This document shows, piece by piece, positions 27,059 through 35,714 of a stretch of DNA of 64,000 nucleotides. The notes beneath the pieces are model-generated. The model did no database searches. It saw only the letters and a list, made by a program, of their open reading frames with translations, and was not told where the DNA came from. The stretch comes from an uncultured Saprospiraceae bacterium (GTDB lineage Bacteria; Bacteroidota; Bacteroidia; Chitinophagales; Saprospiraceae). The DNA is taken from assembly GCA_937928045.1 (NCBI GenBank), contig CALFWO010000020.1, positions 118,692 to 182,691 on the forward strand, read 5' to 3'. The translations under genes were made by a program, and so were the position numbers. Every line of letters starts with the position of its first letter. The stretch's first letter is position 1.

Positions 27059-28255
27059 ATGAATACCATACAAACTAACTTATCGAAGCGCGTACTTGAA
27101 ATGGAAGAGTCGGCGACCATCAAAATGTCGCAAATGGCTAGAGATCGAAAAGCAAAAGGATTTGATGTGATTAGTCTTAGTCTTGGTGAGCCAGATTTTG
27201 ACACACCAGACCACATCAAGGAATTTGCAATTCAAGCTTTAAAAGATGGTTATACGAAGTATACTCCAGTGCCAGGTTTGTTGGAATTGAGAGAGGCGAT
27301 TTGTACGAAATTAAAGCGAGACAATGATCTTCACTTTTCTCCTGCTCAGGTAGTCGTATCAAATGGTGCCAAACAATGCATTAATAATCTCTGTATGGCA
27401 TTATTGGAGCCAGGTGATGAAGCCGTGATTCTGGGGCCTTACTGGGTATCTTACAAGGCGATTGTAGAACTGGCTGGCGGAACTGCGGTTGTTCTCAATG
27501 CAGGAATCTCTCAAGATTTTAAAGTCACTCCACAGCAATTGGAAGAAGTACTTACAGATAAAACAAAGTTTGTTCTTTTCAGCTCTCCTTGTAATCCGAC
27601 AGGCTCGGTATATACAAAAGAGGAATTAAGCTCTTTAGCTTCGGTAATTGCTCGACATGATAGTGCGCAGATTATTGCTGACGAGATTTATGAATACATC
27701 AATTTTACCGAATCACACTTTAGCATTGGGTCTTTGCCAAGTGTAAAAGATCGCACAATCACTGTAAATGGCTTTGCGAAAGGATTTGCAATGACGGGTT
27801 GGAGATTAGGATATATGGCCGGTCCACAACACATTATGAAAGCATGTTCAAAACTTCAAGGCCAAAATACTTCAGGTGCTAATGCCTTCGGACAAAAGGC
27901 CGCAGCTGATGCGCTCTTGGCGGATATGGGGCCTACTAAAAAAATGCTGGAAGCATTCAAAAGACGACGTGAGTTAGTTATTGAATTACTGGAAGATATT
28001 CCAGGAGTTAATGTAAATCGTCCAATGGGAGCTTTCTATATTTTCCCGGATGTTTCTTCTTTTTACGGAAGAGAAATTGATGGATTTGCAATTAATAATT
28101 CTCAAGATTTTTGTGCGTTTCTTTTGGAAAAAGCTAATGTTGCGGTGGTTCCCGGCGTTGCTTTTGGAGACGACAATTGCTTCAGATTAAGTTATGCGGC
28201 AGCTGATGATCAATTGAAAGAAGCCATCCGAAGAATTAAAGCAGCTTTGGTTTAA
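27059..28255 (+). CDS. Class I pyridoxal-phosphate aminotransferase (aspartate type)
   Basis: A 398-residue PLP enzyme of the aminotransferase class I/Ib group that exchanges amino groups between aspartate and 2-oxoglutarate, possibly also prephenate or aromatic acids. Seen: SLGEPDFDTPDHIKE near the N terminus, the SPCNPTGSVY motif, DEIYEYI, and the PLP-lysine motif VNGFAKGFAMTGWRLGYM with the lysine in FAKGF. Length is usual. It is divergent from the carboxylase gene and 38 bases upstream of the EamA gene, so both may be co-transcribed. Confidence 0.92.
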   Translation: MNTIQTNLSKRVLEMEESATIKMSQMARDRKAKGFDVISLSLGEPDFDTPDHIKEFAIQALKDGYTKYTPVPGLLELREAICTKLKRDNDLHFSPAQVVVSNGAKQCINNLCMALLEPGDEAVILGPYWVSYKAIVELAGGTAVVLNAGISQDFKVTPQQLEEVLTDKTKFVLFSSPCNPTGSVYTKEELSSLASVIARHDSAQIIADEIYEYINFTESHFSIGSLPSVKDRTITVNGFAKGFAMTGWRLGYMAGPQHIMKACSKLQGQNTSGANAFGQKAAADALLADMGPTKKMLEAFKRRRELVIELLEDIPGVNVNRPMGAFYIFPDVSSFYGREIDGFAINNSQDFCAFLLEKANVAVVPGVAFGDDNCFRLSYAAADDQLKEAIRRIKAALV

Positions 28256-28293
28256 TATTCAATTATCCATTTTTATTATACTTATCATTGTGA

Positions 28294-29133
28294 ATGATTA
28301 CCCGCGGAATCGTTTACATCTGCATTGCCACTTTCGCATTTGCTTGGATGAATATTTTTGCAAAATATTTGGAAGACTTCCATCCTTTACAAGTAGTATT
28401 CTTTAGAGCCTTTGGATCTTTTGCTTTGATTTTTCCATACATGCTGGCCAACAAGATTTCTTTGAAAGGTAATAATCCAAAACTTCTTTTCTTACGAGCT
28501 TTTCTTGGGTTACTTTCCTTATCTACCTTTTTTGTGGCCATTCAACAAATGCCTTTGGGCTCTGCTATTTCGATTCGATACATCGGTCCAATTTTTGGCT
28601 CTGGACTTGCCGTTTACTTTTTGAAAGAAAAAATATCTGTCATGCAATGGCTTAGTTTTATAATTGCTTTTGCAGGTGTATTGATCTTAAAAGGTTTTGA
28701 TCCTAGAATACCGTTATCTGGTTTTTTCATGGTCTTAACTTCCGCATTTTTCCTAGGAGGAATTTTTGTCTTAATTCGTTACTTAGGTAGCCGAGAACAT
28801 TTTCTCACAATCATTTACTATTTCATGGTGGTGTCTATTCTGGGTTCTCTATTTTTTCTGCCATATTGGAGAATGCCTATTGGAACAGAATGGCTGCCTG
28901 TTATAGCTATTGGCGCATTGGGAACAATCGGACAAGTATATATGACAAAAGCTTTCCAATTAGAAGAAACTAGTGTTTTGGCACCATTTAAATATATGGA
29001 ATTGATTTACGCCTTAGTAATTGGATTCTTTCTTTTTGGGGAAAAATATAATTTGATCGTACTATTAGGCATGGGACTTATCATCATCGGAATGCTAACC
29101 AATGTGTACTGGAAAGCAAAAAAGAATGAATAA
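28294..29133 (+). CDS. EamA family (DMT superfamily) transporter
   Basis: A 279-residue inner-membrane protein with ten predicted helices arranged as two EamA repeats (about 5-130 and 145-272). The first half has the SAISIRYIGPIFGSGLAVYFLKE pattern and the second LEETSVLAPFKYMELIYALVIG, the usual paired end-of-repeat motif. Such carriers export or import small metabolites; because it follows an aminotransferase, an amino acid or related compound is a reasonable guess only. Its stop codon lies in the loop edge of an AT-rich terminator-like hairpin. Confidence 0.9.
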   Translation: MITRGIVYICIATFAFAWMNIFAKYLEDFHPLQVVFFRAFGSFALIFPYMLANKISLKGNNPKLLFLRAFLGLLSLSTFFVAIQQMPLGSAISIRYIGPIFGSGLAVYFLKEKISVMQWLSFIIAFAGVLILKGFDPRIPLSGFFMVLTSAFFLGGIFVLIRYLGSREHFLTIIYYFMVVSILGSLFFLPYWRMPIGTEWLPVIAIGALGTIGQVYMTKAFQLEETSVLAPFKYMELIYALVIGFFLFGEKYNLIVLLGMGLIIIGMLTNVYWKAKKNE

Positions 29134-29158
29134 CTGTATTTGCCTTTCATTCTTTTTT
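29118..29158. terminator. AT-rich bidirectional terminator
   Basis: A 13-bp but mostly A-T stem (29118-29130 with 29146-29158) ends in six T residues and overlaps the last codons of the EamA gene. It also has T residues on the minus strand, serving the convergent gene at 29184. Confidence 0.55.
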
Positions 29159-29183
29159 GAGTTATTAATTGAACTATTAGATT

Positions 29184-29831
29184 TTACCTTTTAGAAAATG
29201 GAATTTGGATTAAACTTCCAACTCCATTGTAATTGACATGATGTATTTTTCCCTGCTCTTTTCTGTTTCTTGGGAAATATAAAATACCATATGCACTTTC
29301 TCCTTTTATCAATTCTCCTGATTTCAAGTAATATTGCGCCAAATATTCTTTAAGTTCGTATAAGCGAATGATTCTTTCGGAGGTACTCTCTTGAGATTCA
29401 TAATAATCGGCATCAGAATCAGGATCATCAGTTTCTAAAATAATGTCAGTAACTACATCAAAAACTTCTAGCCATCCATCTACTTCCTTCGATCTTTTTA
29501 ACTGAACTATTTGGCGATCTATAATTGAGATAACTTCTTCCAAAGGCATCCCCAAATATTTTGTACCCGAATCATCTAATTGATAATAAAAATCTGAAGG
29601 AGCTAACATCAAGGATTTTTTATTCAAATTTGACAGCTCTAATTCATAAATATAAAAATTCCTTGTAGCCCTATCAAAATTCATATTCAAGTTAACTGAA
29701 GCATTTGAAGCTTCTGCAATCAATCTTTGCTCAACGAAATAAGTGTTGTCAGAAATAGGAACTAAATTGGTTTTCCTTGAACAGGAGGCAAAGAGAACTA
29801 GGCCCAAAATGGGCAACAGAAAAGTTTTCAT
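29184..29831 (-). CDS. Lipoprotein, unknown function
   Basis: A 215-residue lipoprotein (lipobox LFASC, Cys17). The mature part has a beta-rich region with LEVFDVVTDIILETDDPDSD, a long acidic loop, and ends in an RKEQGKIHHVNYNG strand. The opening strands (SVNLNMNFDRATRNFYIYEL) and the wording of the C-terminal GILYFPRNRK resemble DUF4352-type immunoglobulin-like domains, but I am not sure. It is followed downstream only by the convergent EamA gene, and preceded 51 bases away by another lipoprotein gene on the same strand. Confidence 0.7.
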   Translation of the reverse strand: MKTFLLPILGLVLFASCSRKTNLVPISDNTYFVEQRLIAEASNASVNLNMNFDRATRNFYIYELELSNLNKKSLMLAPSDFYYQLDDSGTKYLGMPLEEVISIIDRQIVQLKRSKEVDGWLEVFDVVTDIILETDDPDSDADYYESQESTSERIIRLYELKEYLAQYYLKSGELIKGESAYGILYFPRNRKEQGKIHHVNYNGVGSLIQIPFSKR

Positions 29832-29882
29832 AGTAAGTTAAATTAGGTTATTTGGTAATTGGTCAATCTATTGAACTATACA

Positions 29883-30443
29883 CTAATTTAATAGCGCACG
29901 AATATTCCAATTGATGCTAGACTCTCCATTAGAGAAATTTCGGAAATTAGTCCAAGTTTGAGAAGAGGAGCTAAAAATAAAATCTCCATTGCCTTGTGAA
30001 GGACCAGCATCACATCCTACAGATCGAATTTCTTGCGGATGATCCACTTCTATAGAAATCCATAGATCAGAGCCATCAATTTCAAATGGTGTATTTAAAG
30101 CAATGGTGTTCCATTGACCTTCATTATTCAAATTTACGCTTTGCTGATACACCACATCCCCTGGTGCATTCGAGGTGCCTGCTTCCGAAATAAGAATTCT
30201 AATCGTAGAAGGAATATCACCGATGAAGACACGTACTTCATTAATTGTTCTTCCTATATAACCTGATGTAATGCTTTCAGGAAATAAAACAGCGCATTCA
30301 TACAATCCTGCTGGTAAAAAAGGTGCAGCACTATTATCTCCGTCATAACTCAGCTGATTTTCAGGAACAGGAACATCATCATCATTGTTACAAGCTGAGA
30401 AAAAGAATAATCCCAATGTTAAAAGCAAAATTGAATATTTCAT
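29883..30443 (-). CDS. Lipoprotein with beta-sandwich domain, unknown function
   Basis: A 186-residue lipoprotein (lipobox FFSAC, Cys18) with an acidic NDDDVP linker. The domain from about 40 to 185 looks like a single jelly-roll related to domains found in peptidases of Bacteroidota: VRVFIGDIPSTIRILISEAG, WNTIALNTPFEIDGSDLWISI and a terminal WNIRALLN. That domain normally describes effects relative to a surgical anchor (choice-of-anchor type) or appears fused to T9SS proteins; here it stands alone. A near -7 element (TATCTTTA) lies about 30 bases upstream of the start on the minus strand. Confidence 0.7.
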   Translation of the reverse strand: MKYSILLLTLGLFFFSACNNDDDVPVPENQLSYDGDNSAAPFLPAGLYECAVLFPESITSGYIGRTINEVRVFIGDIPSTIRILISEAGTSNAPGDVVYQQSVNLNNEGQWNTIALNTPFEIDGSDLWISIEVDHPQEIRSVGCDAGPSQGNGDFIFSSSSQTWTNFRNFSNGESSINWNIRALLN

Positions 30444-30659
30444 AGAAGGTTATTGTTTTAGCTGGAATAAAGATAGCGCTTCTCATTGATAAAAAAGGTT
30501 AGTGATTTGCTAAGAAAATACCATCCGGCGTTAAAGCTTGTTAACAATTATCATTTGAATTCTTATTTTAAATCATCAATTATCAATAAAGTAGTATCTG
30601 CCGAAATGTCTGCTAATTTCAGAAATCAATGTAATTCAAAAATTAATGTCATGATTTTG

Positions 30660-30667
30660 TAAATTTG
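30660..30667 (+). promoter_or_regulatory. -7 promoter element TANNTTTG
   Basis: TAAATTTG matches the -7 consensus, 26 bases upstream of the ATG at 30694. No good -33 partner is visible. Confidence 0.45.
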
Positions 30668-30693
30668 GCCTTTTAACTACCAAAAAATCACAT

Positions 30694-31551
30694 ATGAAAT
30701 TTAGAAACGTTTACACTCTTTTTGCCATTGTTGCATTGGCTATCGTCTTTCAAAGTAGATCGGCAGGTCCCGGTAGTGTTGCAAACTTGCAAGTGACCGG
30801 TGCTCCAGGGAGCTCAGGAAATGCAGGAACATGCGGCAATTCTGGTTGCCATACAGCTGGATCTTTCAATCCCACATTAACTTTAACATTAGATAACGGC
30901 GACTATGTACCGTTAAGCGAATATGAGCCGGGAGAAACTTATTTTCTCACCCTACTTTTTGATACCGATGGAGGTCAAAGTGGAACTGGATTTCAGGCTG
31001 TAGCACTAGATGCCGCTAACGAACAAGCTGGAGCTTGGGGTAATATACCGAGTTTAGCTCAAATTACGAATCTCAGCAATAGAGACTATTTGGAGCACAA
31101 TGCTCCAAACACGGGTAACGGTGGTGTAAGTTGGGATGCCCAATGGATAGCTCCCTCTGAAGGAACAGGTGAAGTTACTTTTTATGTTGCAGGTTTGGCA
31201 ATCAATGGAAATGGTAATACTGCTGGAGATGGTGTTACAAGCAGTACTTTGACATTATCAGAAATGTTACCTAGTTCCACGAATCAACTTGAAAGCGATT
31301 TTGCTGAGATTATCATTTCGCCTAATCCACTGGTTGATTTAACAAGCGTTTCAATTACTAGTAAGTCTGCGGGAAGTTTTGATTTAACTGTAATCAATAC
31401 TGTTGGCCAACGTGTTCATTCCGAACAAATCAATTTACAAGTTGGGCAAAATATTCAAACACTTAATTTGAGTAATTTGCAAAGCGGAGTATACTTACTA
31501 CAGGTAACTGGTGATAATCAAATGTCTACCCAACAATTGGTTAAGCTGTAA
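30694..31551 (+). CDS. T9SS-sorted protein with choice-of-anchor V (Reelin-like) domain
   Basis: A 285-residue exported protein: signal peptide (about 1-24), a choice-of-anchor V / Reelin-like beta-sandwich (about 28-195) and a type A T9SS sorting domain (last 80 residues: IIISPNPLVDLTSVSI to QLVKL). The N-terminal GAPGSSGNAGTCGNSGCHTAG segment is the family hallmark, which in many members holds CxxCH; here C47 and C52-H53 are spaced CX4CH, so classical haem c attachment is doubtful. Probably a surface protein exposed by T9SS. Downstream are a 32-bp repeat and a terminator. Confidence 0.85.
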   Translation: MKFRNVYTLFAIVALAIVFQSRSAGPGSVANLQVTGAPGSSGNAGTCGNSGCHTAGSFNPTLTLTLDNGDYVPLSEYEPGETYFLTLLFDTDGGQSGTGFQAVALDAANEQAGAWGNIPSLAQITNLSNRDYLEHNAPNTGNGGVSWDAQWIAPSEGTGEVTFYVAGLAINGNGNTAGDGVTSSTLTLSEMLPSSTNQLESDFAEIIISPNPLVDLTSVSITSKSAGSFDLTVINTVGQRVHSEQINLQVGQNIQTLNLSNLQSGVYLLQVTGDNQMSTQQLVKL

Positions 31552-31554
31552 AAA

Positions 31555-31586
31555 GACATGAGGTTAAAAAACCTTTGTCTAAGTTA
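31555..31586 (+). repeat. 32-bp direct repeat, copy 1
   Basis: Begins GACATGAGGT, has a variable six-base centre, then ACCTTTGTCT. It matches copy 2 at 31655-31686 at 27 of 32 positions, and the AGGT/ACCT arms can pair. It starts four bases after the stop of the T9SS protein gene. Confidence 0.8.
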
Positions 31587-31602
31587 AATTTAAAATATAA
31601 AG

Positions 31603-31654
31603 AAGGTTGATTGGTATTAGGTAAATATTACTTGTTTCAATCAACCTTTTTTTT
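31603..31654 (+). terminator. Intrinsic terminator (between the two repeats)
   Basis: A perfect 11-bp stem (31603-31613 with 31638-31648), a 24-nt loop containing a small inner hairpin, and eight T residues. Tail on the minus strand is T-rich too, so it can serve the convergent helicase operon. Confidence 0.88.
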
Positions 31655-31686
31655 GACATGAGGTCAGGAGACCTTTGTCTCAGTTA
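31655..31686 (+). repeat. 32-bp direct repeat, copy 2
   Basis: Second copy, exactly 100 bases after copy 1 and in the same orientation. It ends two bases before the end of the helicase stop codon. The five differences from copy 1 are four in the loop-forming centre and one near the end, which keeps the pairing arms intact. Confidence 0.8.
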
Positions 31687-31687
31687 T

Positions 31688-34138
31688 TTACCGTTCTAAT
31701 TTCAATTTCATTTTCTCGATTCGATCTCTTAGTCTTTCCGAGCTCATTTTTTCTCTTAGTCGATCAACCATGATCGGAAAAGCGAACGGAGTGGCTCGAT
31801 CCGGAAGGGACAGAATGACTTTGCGTTCTTGGATTCGATCCAAAGCTTGTCGGAGCCTTACTTCTTGAAGTTGAAAACTCCTCACTTCTTCATAGGCTTG
31901 TAAGTACAACAAATTTTTTTCATCATAATCATGGTATACCTCAAAAATCAATCCTGAACTCGATTGCAGATGTTTCTCCTTTTGATACTTGCCAGGATAG
32001 CCTTGAAAAATCAATCCAGATATACTAGCAATATCTCTAAACTTTCGCTTGGACATTTCAACTTCGTTGATACTTTTTTGAATATCGATTCCTAATTTTT
32101 TAGAAGAAAAAAGACCTGCAGACATTGCCGCTTCTATAGGAATTTCTTTATCGCTCAATAATTCAAATCCATAATCATTCATCGCGATTGAAAAAGAGAT
32201 TGGCGTAATTTGACTAATGCGATAACCAAACAAGGCTCCCATGCCTTCGTGAACATTACGCCCTTCAAAAGGATAGAACAACAAGTGATAACCTTCTTTA
32301 GATTTAAAATATTCCACTAAAAACTCATCAGCAGCTGGAACGGCAGATCTTTCTTTTTGTAATTCCAAAAGTGGAGCGATTTTTTTCAACTCCGCTTCTT
32401 TTCCTTGACCGGTAATTCCTTCATATAATTTTTGGCGAAGCATGTCTGACACTTCCGAACTCATTGGCAATCGACCGCCCATCCAAGATGGAATTTTACC
32501 TTTTTTCTTTTTTGATTTTCGGACATGTACTTCTACTCCCTTTATTCTAACCAACTCCAAAGATCTTCCAGCGAACCAAAAATTATCCCCTGGTTTCATT
32601 TGTGCAATAAACCACTCCTCTATTGTCCCAATTCTTTTCCCAGAAACATATTTCACCAACAGATTATTGTCGCTAACAATAGTTCCGATACTTAGGCGAT
32701 GCCTCATAGCCATTCCTCTATTGGTCATTTCAAAAGTTCCATCATCTGCAACGGTAACTTTTTTATATTCATCATAAGCATCAAGACTTCCTCCTGTTGT
32801 TATAAAATTCAAAGCCCAAAGCCATTCAGATTGATCAATACTTCGATAAGAAAAAGTCTTAGTAATCTCAGAAAACACTTCAGATTCTTGAAAGCCCTCT
32901 CCCACTGCTAAGGTTAATAAATATTGAACCAACACATCGAATGATCTGATATATGGTACCCGACTTTCAATTCTCCCTTCTTTGATTGCTTGACGCAAAG
33001 CAGCAGCTTCGATGAGCTCAAGAGAATGAGTAGGTAAAAAATAAATTTTACTTAACGCACCGGGTTGATGGCCGGATCGACCGGCGCGTTGCATCAATCG
33101 TGCTACTCCTTTGGGACTACCAATTTGCACAATAGTTTCAACTGGTCTAAAATCTACTCCAAGATCTAAGCTACTTGTGCACACTACAGCTTTCAAGCGA
33201 CCATCATGCAGCGCATCTTCCACCCAAGTTCTTAAATTTTTAGAGATCGAACCATGATGCATGGCCATGACACCAGCTAAATCTGGATCTATTTCCAAAA
33301 GCTTTTGATACCAGATTTCGCATTGTGCTCTAGTATTGGTAAATATTAAAGTACTTCTACTAGACTGGATGATTGGAACTAGTTTTTGCAATAGCGTTAA
33401 TCCTAAGTGGCCAGCCCAAGGAAATTTTTCAATCTCATCTGGTAAGATTGTTACCAGTTTTATTTTCTTTTTGATCTTAGATTTAATAATTATTTGTTCA
33501 GACATTGGCACAAAGTCTCCCATTAGAACATCAAGTCCTTCTTCCATATTACCTATGGTAGCAGAGATTCCCCAAATTTTCAAATTGCGATTAAGACTCT
33601 TTAATCTTGAATTTGCCAATTCCATTTGTACCCCTCTTTTAGACCCTAACAACTCATGCCATTCATCAACAATGATAGATTTCAAAGAGGCAAAAAATTT
33701 AGGATAACCTTTGGAGGCTATTAATAAATGTAAACTCTCCGGTGTTGTAATTAATATTTGTGGTGGCTTTTTCTTTTGCTTTGTTCTTTCTGAGGTTTTG
33801 GTATCACCGGTCCTCATCCCTACTTTCCAATCCATTCCTAGCCCTTCTATAGCTCTTTCCGATGATATCAGAATCTCCTTTGCTAATGCTCTAATTGGAG
33901 TAATCCAAACCAATTGAAGACCATCTTTAGCAGTCACTCCTCTAGCCAAACCTTCCAACAATGCTGGTATCAAAAGGGAATAGGTTTTTCCTGATCCGGT
34001 TGGAGCATTTACAATTCCCGACTTTCCATTTTGATAAGCTTTCCATGCCTGACGCTGAAAGGGAAATACGTTCCAACCTTTCGTTGCAAACCAATCACTT
34101 CCTCGTTTTATGTCAATCTTTAATTTGGATTTACTCAT
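31688..34138 (-). CDS. Ligase-associated DEXH-box DNA helicase (Lhr-like)
   Basis: An 816-residue superfamily 2 helicase of the Lhr-core type known as ligase-associated DNA damage response DEXH helicase. Motif I is NAPTGSGKT (about 40-48), motif II VDEWHEL, motif III SATIGN; helicase C motifs include STLIFTNTRAQCE and MQRAGRSGHQPG. A Lhr-type winged-helix and C-terminal DUF4145/beta-barrel-like region follow. It acts with the ligase and exonuclease encoded just upstream in repair of DNA lesions. Its start overlaps the ligase stop by eight bases. The fourth member of the usual set, a phosphoesterase (PdeM), is not downstream; a convergent gene lies there instead. Confidence 0.93.
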   Translation of the reverse strand: MSKSKLKIDIKRGSDWFATKGWNVFPFQRQAWKAYQNGKSGIVNAPTGSGKTYSLLIPALLEGLARGVTAKDGLQLVWITPIRALAKEILISSERAIEGLGMDWKVGMRTGDTKTSERTKQKKKPPQILITTPESLHLLIASKGYPKFFASLKSIIVDEWHELLGSKRGVQMELANSRLKSLNRNLKIWGISATIGNMEEGLDVLMGDFVPMSEQIIIKSKIKKKIKLVTILPDEIEKFPWAGHLGLTLLQKLVPIIQSSRSTLIFTNTRAQCEIWYQKLLEIDPDLAGVMAMHHGSISKNLRTWVEDALHDGRLKAVVCTSSLDLGVDFRPVETIVQIGSPKGVARLMQRAGRSGHQPGALSKIYFLPTHSLELIEAAALRQAIKEGRIESRVPYIRSFDVLVQYLLTLAVGEGFQESEVFSEITKTFSYRSIDQSEWLWALNFITTGGSLDAYDEYKKVTVADDGTFEMTNRGMAMRHRLSIGTIVSDNNLLVKYVSGKRIGTIEEWFIAQMKPGDNFWFAGRSLELVRIKGVEVHVRKSKKKKGKIPSWMGGRLPMSSEVSDMLRQKLYEGITGQGKEAELKKIAPLLELQKERSAVPAADEFLVEYFKSKEGYHLLFYPFEGRNVHEGMGALFGYRISQITPISFSIAMNDYGFELLSDKEIPIEAAMSAGLFSSKKLGIDIQKSINEVEMSKRKFRDIASISGLIFQGYPGKYQKEKHLQSSSGLIFEVYHDYDEKNLLYLQAYEEVRSFQLQEVRLRQALDRIQERKVILSLPDRATPFAFPIMVDRLREKMSSERLRDRIEKMKLKLER

Positions 34139-35714
34139 TTGGAATTAATAAGGCTTTCAATTCTTCGAGAGCATTAATATTTGTTGTGGTGAATTCTTTG
34201 CGCCATTTCAATATAGTCGGATTTCTCAAAACTAATCCACATTTGTGACGAGAAGAATGATCGATACCGTCAAAGCTCAATTCAAATATTAATTCTGGTT
34301 TTACAGATCTAACTGGTCCGAATTTTTCTATGGTATTCATTTTTACAAATTTGCCTATTTCCGTTAGCTCTTCTTTTGACAATCCAACATAAGATTTGGT
34401 AATTGGAATCAAATTATCTCCTTGCCAAACAGCAAAGGTGAAGTTCGACTCCCCACCTGCCCATCCACCACTTTGAGCATATAACAAAACTGTCAAAACA
34501 GTCATTTTGGGAACCTGCCATTTCCACCAGTCCTTGGCCCGACCCTCTCCATAATTAGACATTTGCTTTTTGATAACCATACCGCAAGCTTGATTTGATC
34601 TTGCAGTATTTAACAATCTTGAAAGTTTCGACCAATCATTAAATCCATGGATTGGCGAAATTTTAATTGAAGTACATGCTGTTAATTGATTAATGGATTT
34701 TTCTAATTTTTTTCTTCGAGCAGTCCAAGGTAAATTTCTAATATCTTTATTTTTGTGTTCCAAAATATCATAAGCCATAAAAGCTAATGGTACATCATGC
34801 AATAATTTCTTTGTTACTTTTTTCTTTCTTAATCTTTGCATTAGTATTTTCAAAGGCAATGGACTTTCATTTTTATAGGCAAGCAGTTCACCATCAAAAA
34901 CAGTCCCATTGGAAAGGTCTTGGAAGACTTCATTTAACTCAGGCGTTTTTAAAGTAATCAATTCTGAGTCCTTTGTCCAAACCCAAATTTCATCTGCTCT
35001 TTTAACTACTTGAACTCGAACGCCATCCCATTTATACTCGGCAATCCAATCTTCAGGATTTCCCAATTCGTCTGGTTTTTTCTCCAAATAATGAGCTGAA
35101 AAAAATGGATAAAATTTCGTATGCTGGTCAGTTTCTTTTGGCTCCAGAAATAATTCGTCAAAATCTATTTTTTTAGGATTCCATTTTGAAATTAACCTAT
35201 CAGCAATTACAGCGATGTCCTTTCCTGTATATTTACTAATTGCTCGAGTCAATAATATTTGTGGATAAACCGTCCTAAGACCACCGGCAATCAATTTATT
35301 GAAAATAAATCTAGAATTGGGGTCAAGTAAGTTCCATGCTTCAATGACACCAGCTTTTTTTCCTTCCTCATCCATCTTGGAAATAGACTCAATATGATTC
35401 AACCAAAAAGAAAGCGATTCATCTGTAGTTTGATTAGATACTGGAATAACTAAACTGACAGTTTCACCAATATCTCCAACACTTTTTAATGATTCTTCAA
35501 ATAGCCACTCAGGTAAGTTAGCGGCTTCCATCCCCCAAGACTTAATTTGTGCCAAGGTTACAATTCTTGAAGGCCTTTGATCAGTCAATAATGCAATGGC
35601 TTTGAGCTGATCTTCATTTGATGCTTGATTCAGAAAATCTACCAAGGCGTTTACTCTCAGTTCTACGTCTTTGGTTTCATCCAACCGATTGTATAATTCT
35701 GCAAATGCTTTCAT
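34131..35714 (-). CDS. ATP-dependent DNA ligase, ligase-associated repair system
   Basis: A 527-residue ATP-dependent DNA ligase (LigB/LigC-like, the type found in the bacterial cisplatin-damage-response cluster). An N-terminal DNA-binding domain (about 1-200) precedes the adenylation domain with motif I EYKWDGVR, whose lysine receives AMP, then FDGELLAY (motif III) and GMVIKK (motif IV), and an OB-fold ending at SFDGIDHSSRHKCGLVLRNP. It seals nicks produced in repair by its partners. Overlaps the exonuclease stop by four bases (ATGA) and the helicase start by eight, so the three are translationally coupled. Confidence 0.94.
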   Translation of the reverse strand: MKAFAELYNRLDETKDVELRVNALVDFLNQASNEDQLKAIALLTDQRPSRIVTLAQIKSWGMEAANLPEWLFEESLKSVGDIGETVSLVIPVSNQTTDESLSFWLNHIESISKMDEEGKKAGVIEAWNLLDPNSRFIFNKLIAGGLRTVYPQILLTRAISKYTGKDIAVIADRLISKWNPKKIDFDELFLEPKETDQHTKFYPFFSAHYLEKKPDELGNPEDWIAEYKWDGVRVQVVKRADEIWVWTKDSELITLKTPELNEVFQDLSNGTVFDGELLAYKNESPLPLKILMQRLRKKKVTKKLLHDVPLAFMAYDILEHKNKDIRNLPWTARRKKLEKSINQLTACTSIKISPIHGFNDWSKLSRLLNTARSNQACGMVIKKQMSNYGEGRAKDWWKWQVPKMTVLTVLLYAQSGGWAGGESNFTFAVWQGDNLIPITKSYVGLSKEELTEIGKFVKMNTIEKFGPVRSVKPELIFELSFDGIDHSSRHKCGLVLRNPTILKWRKEFTTTNINALEELKALLIPNE

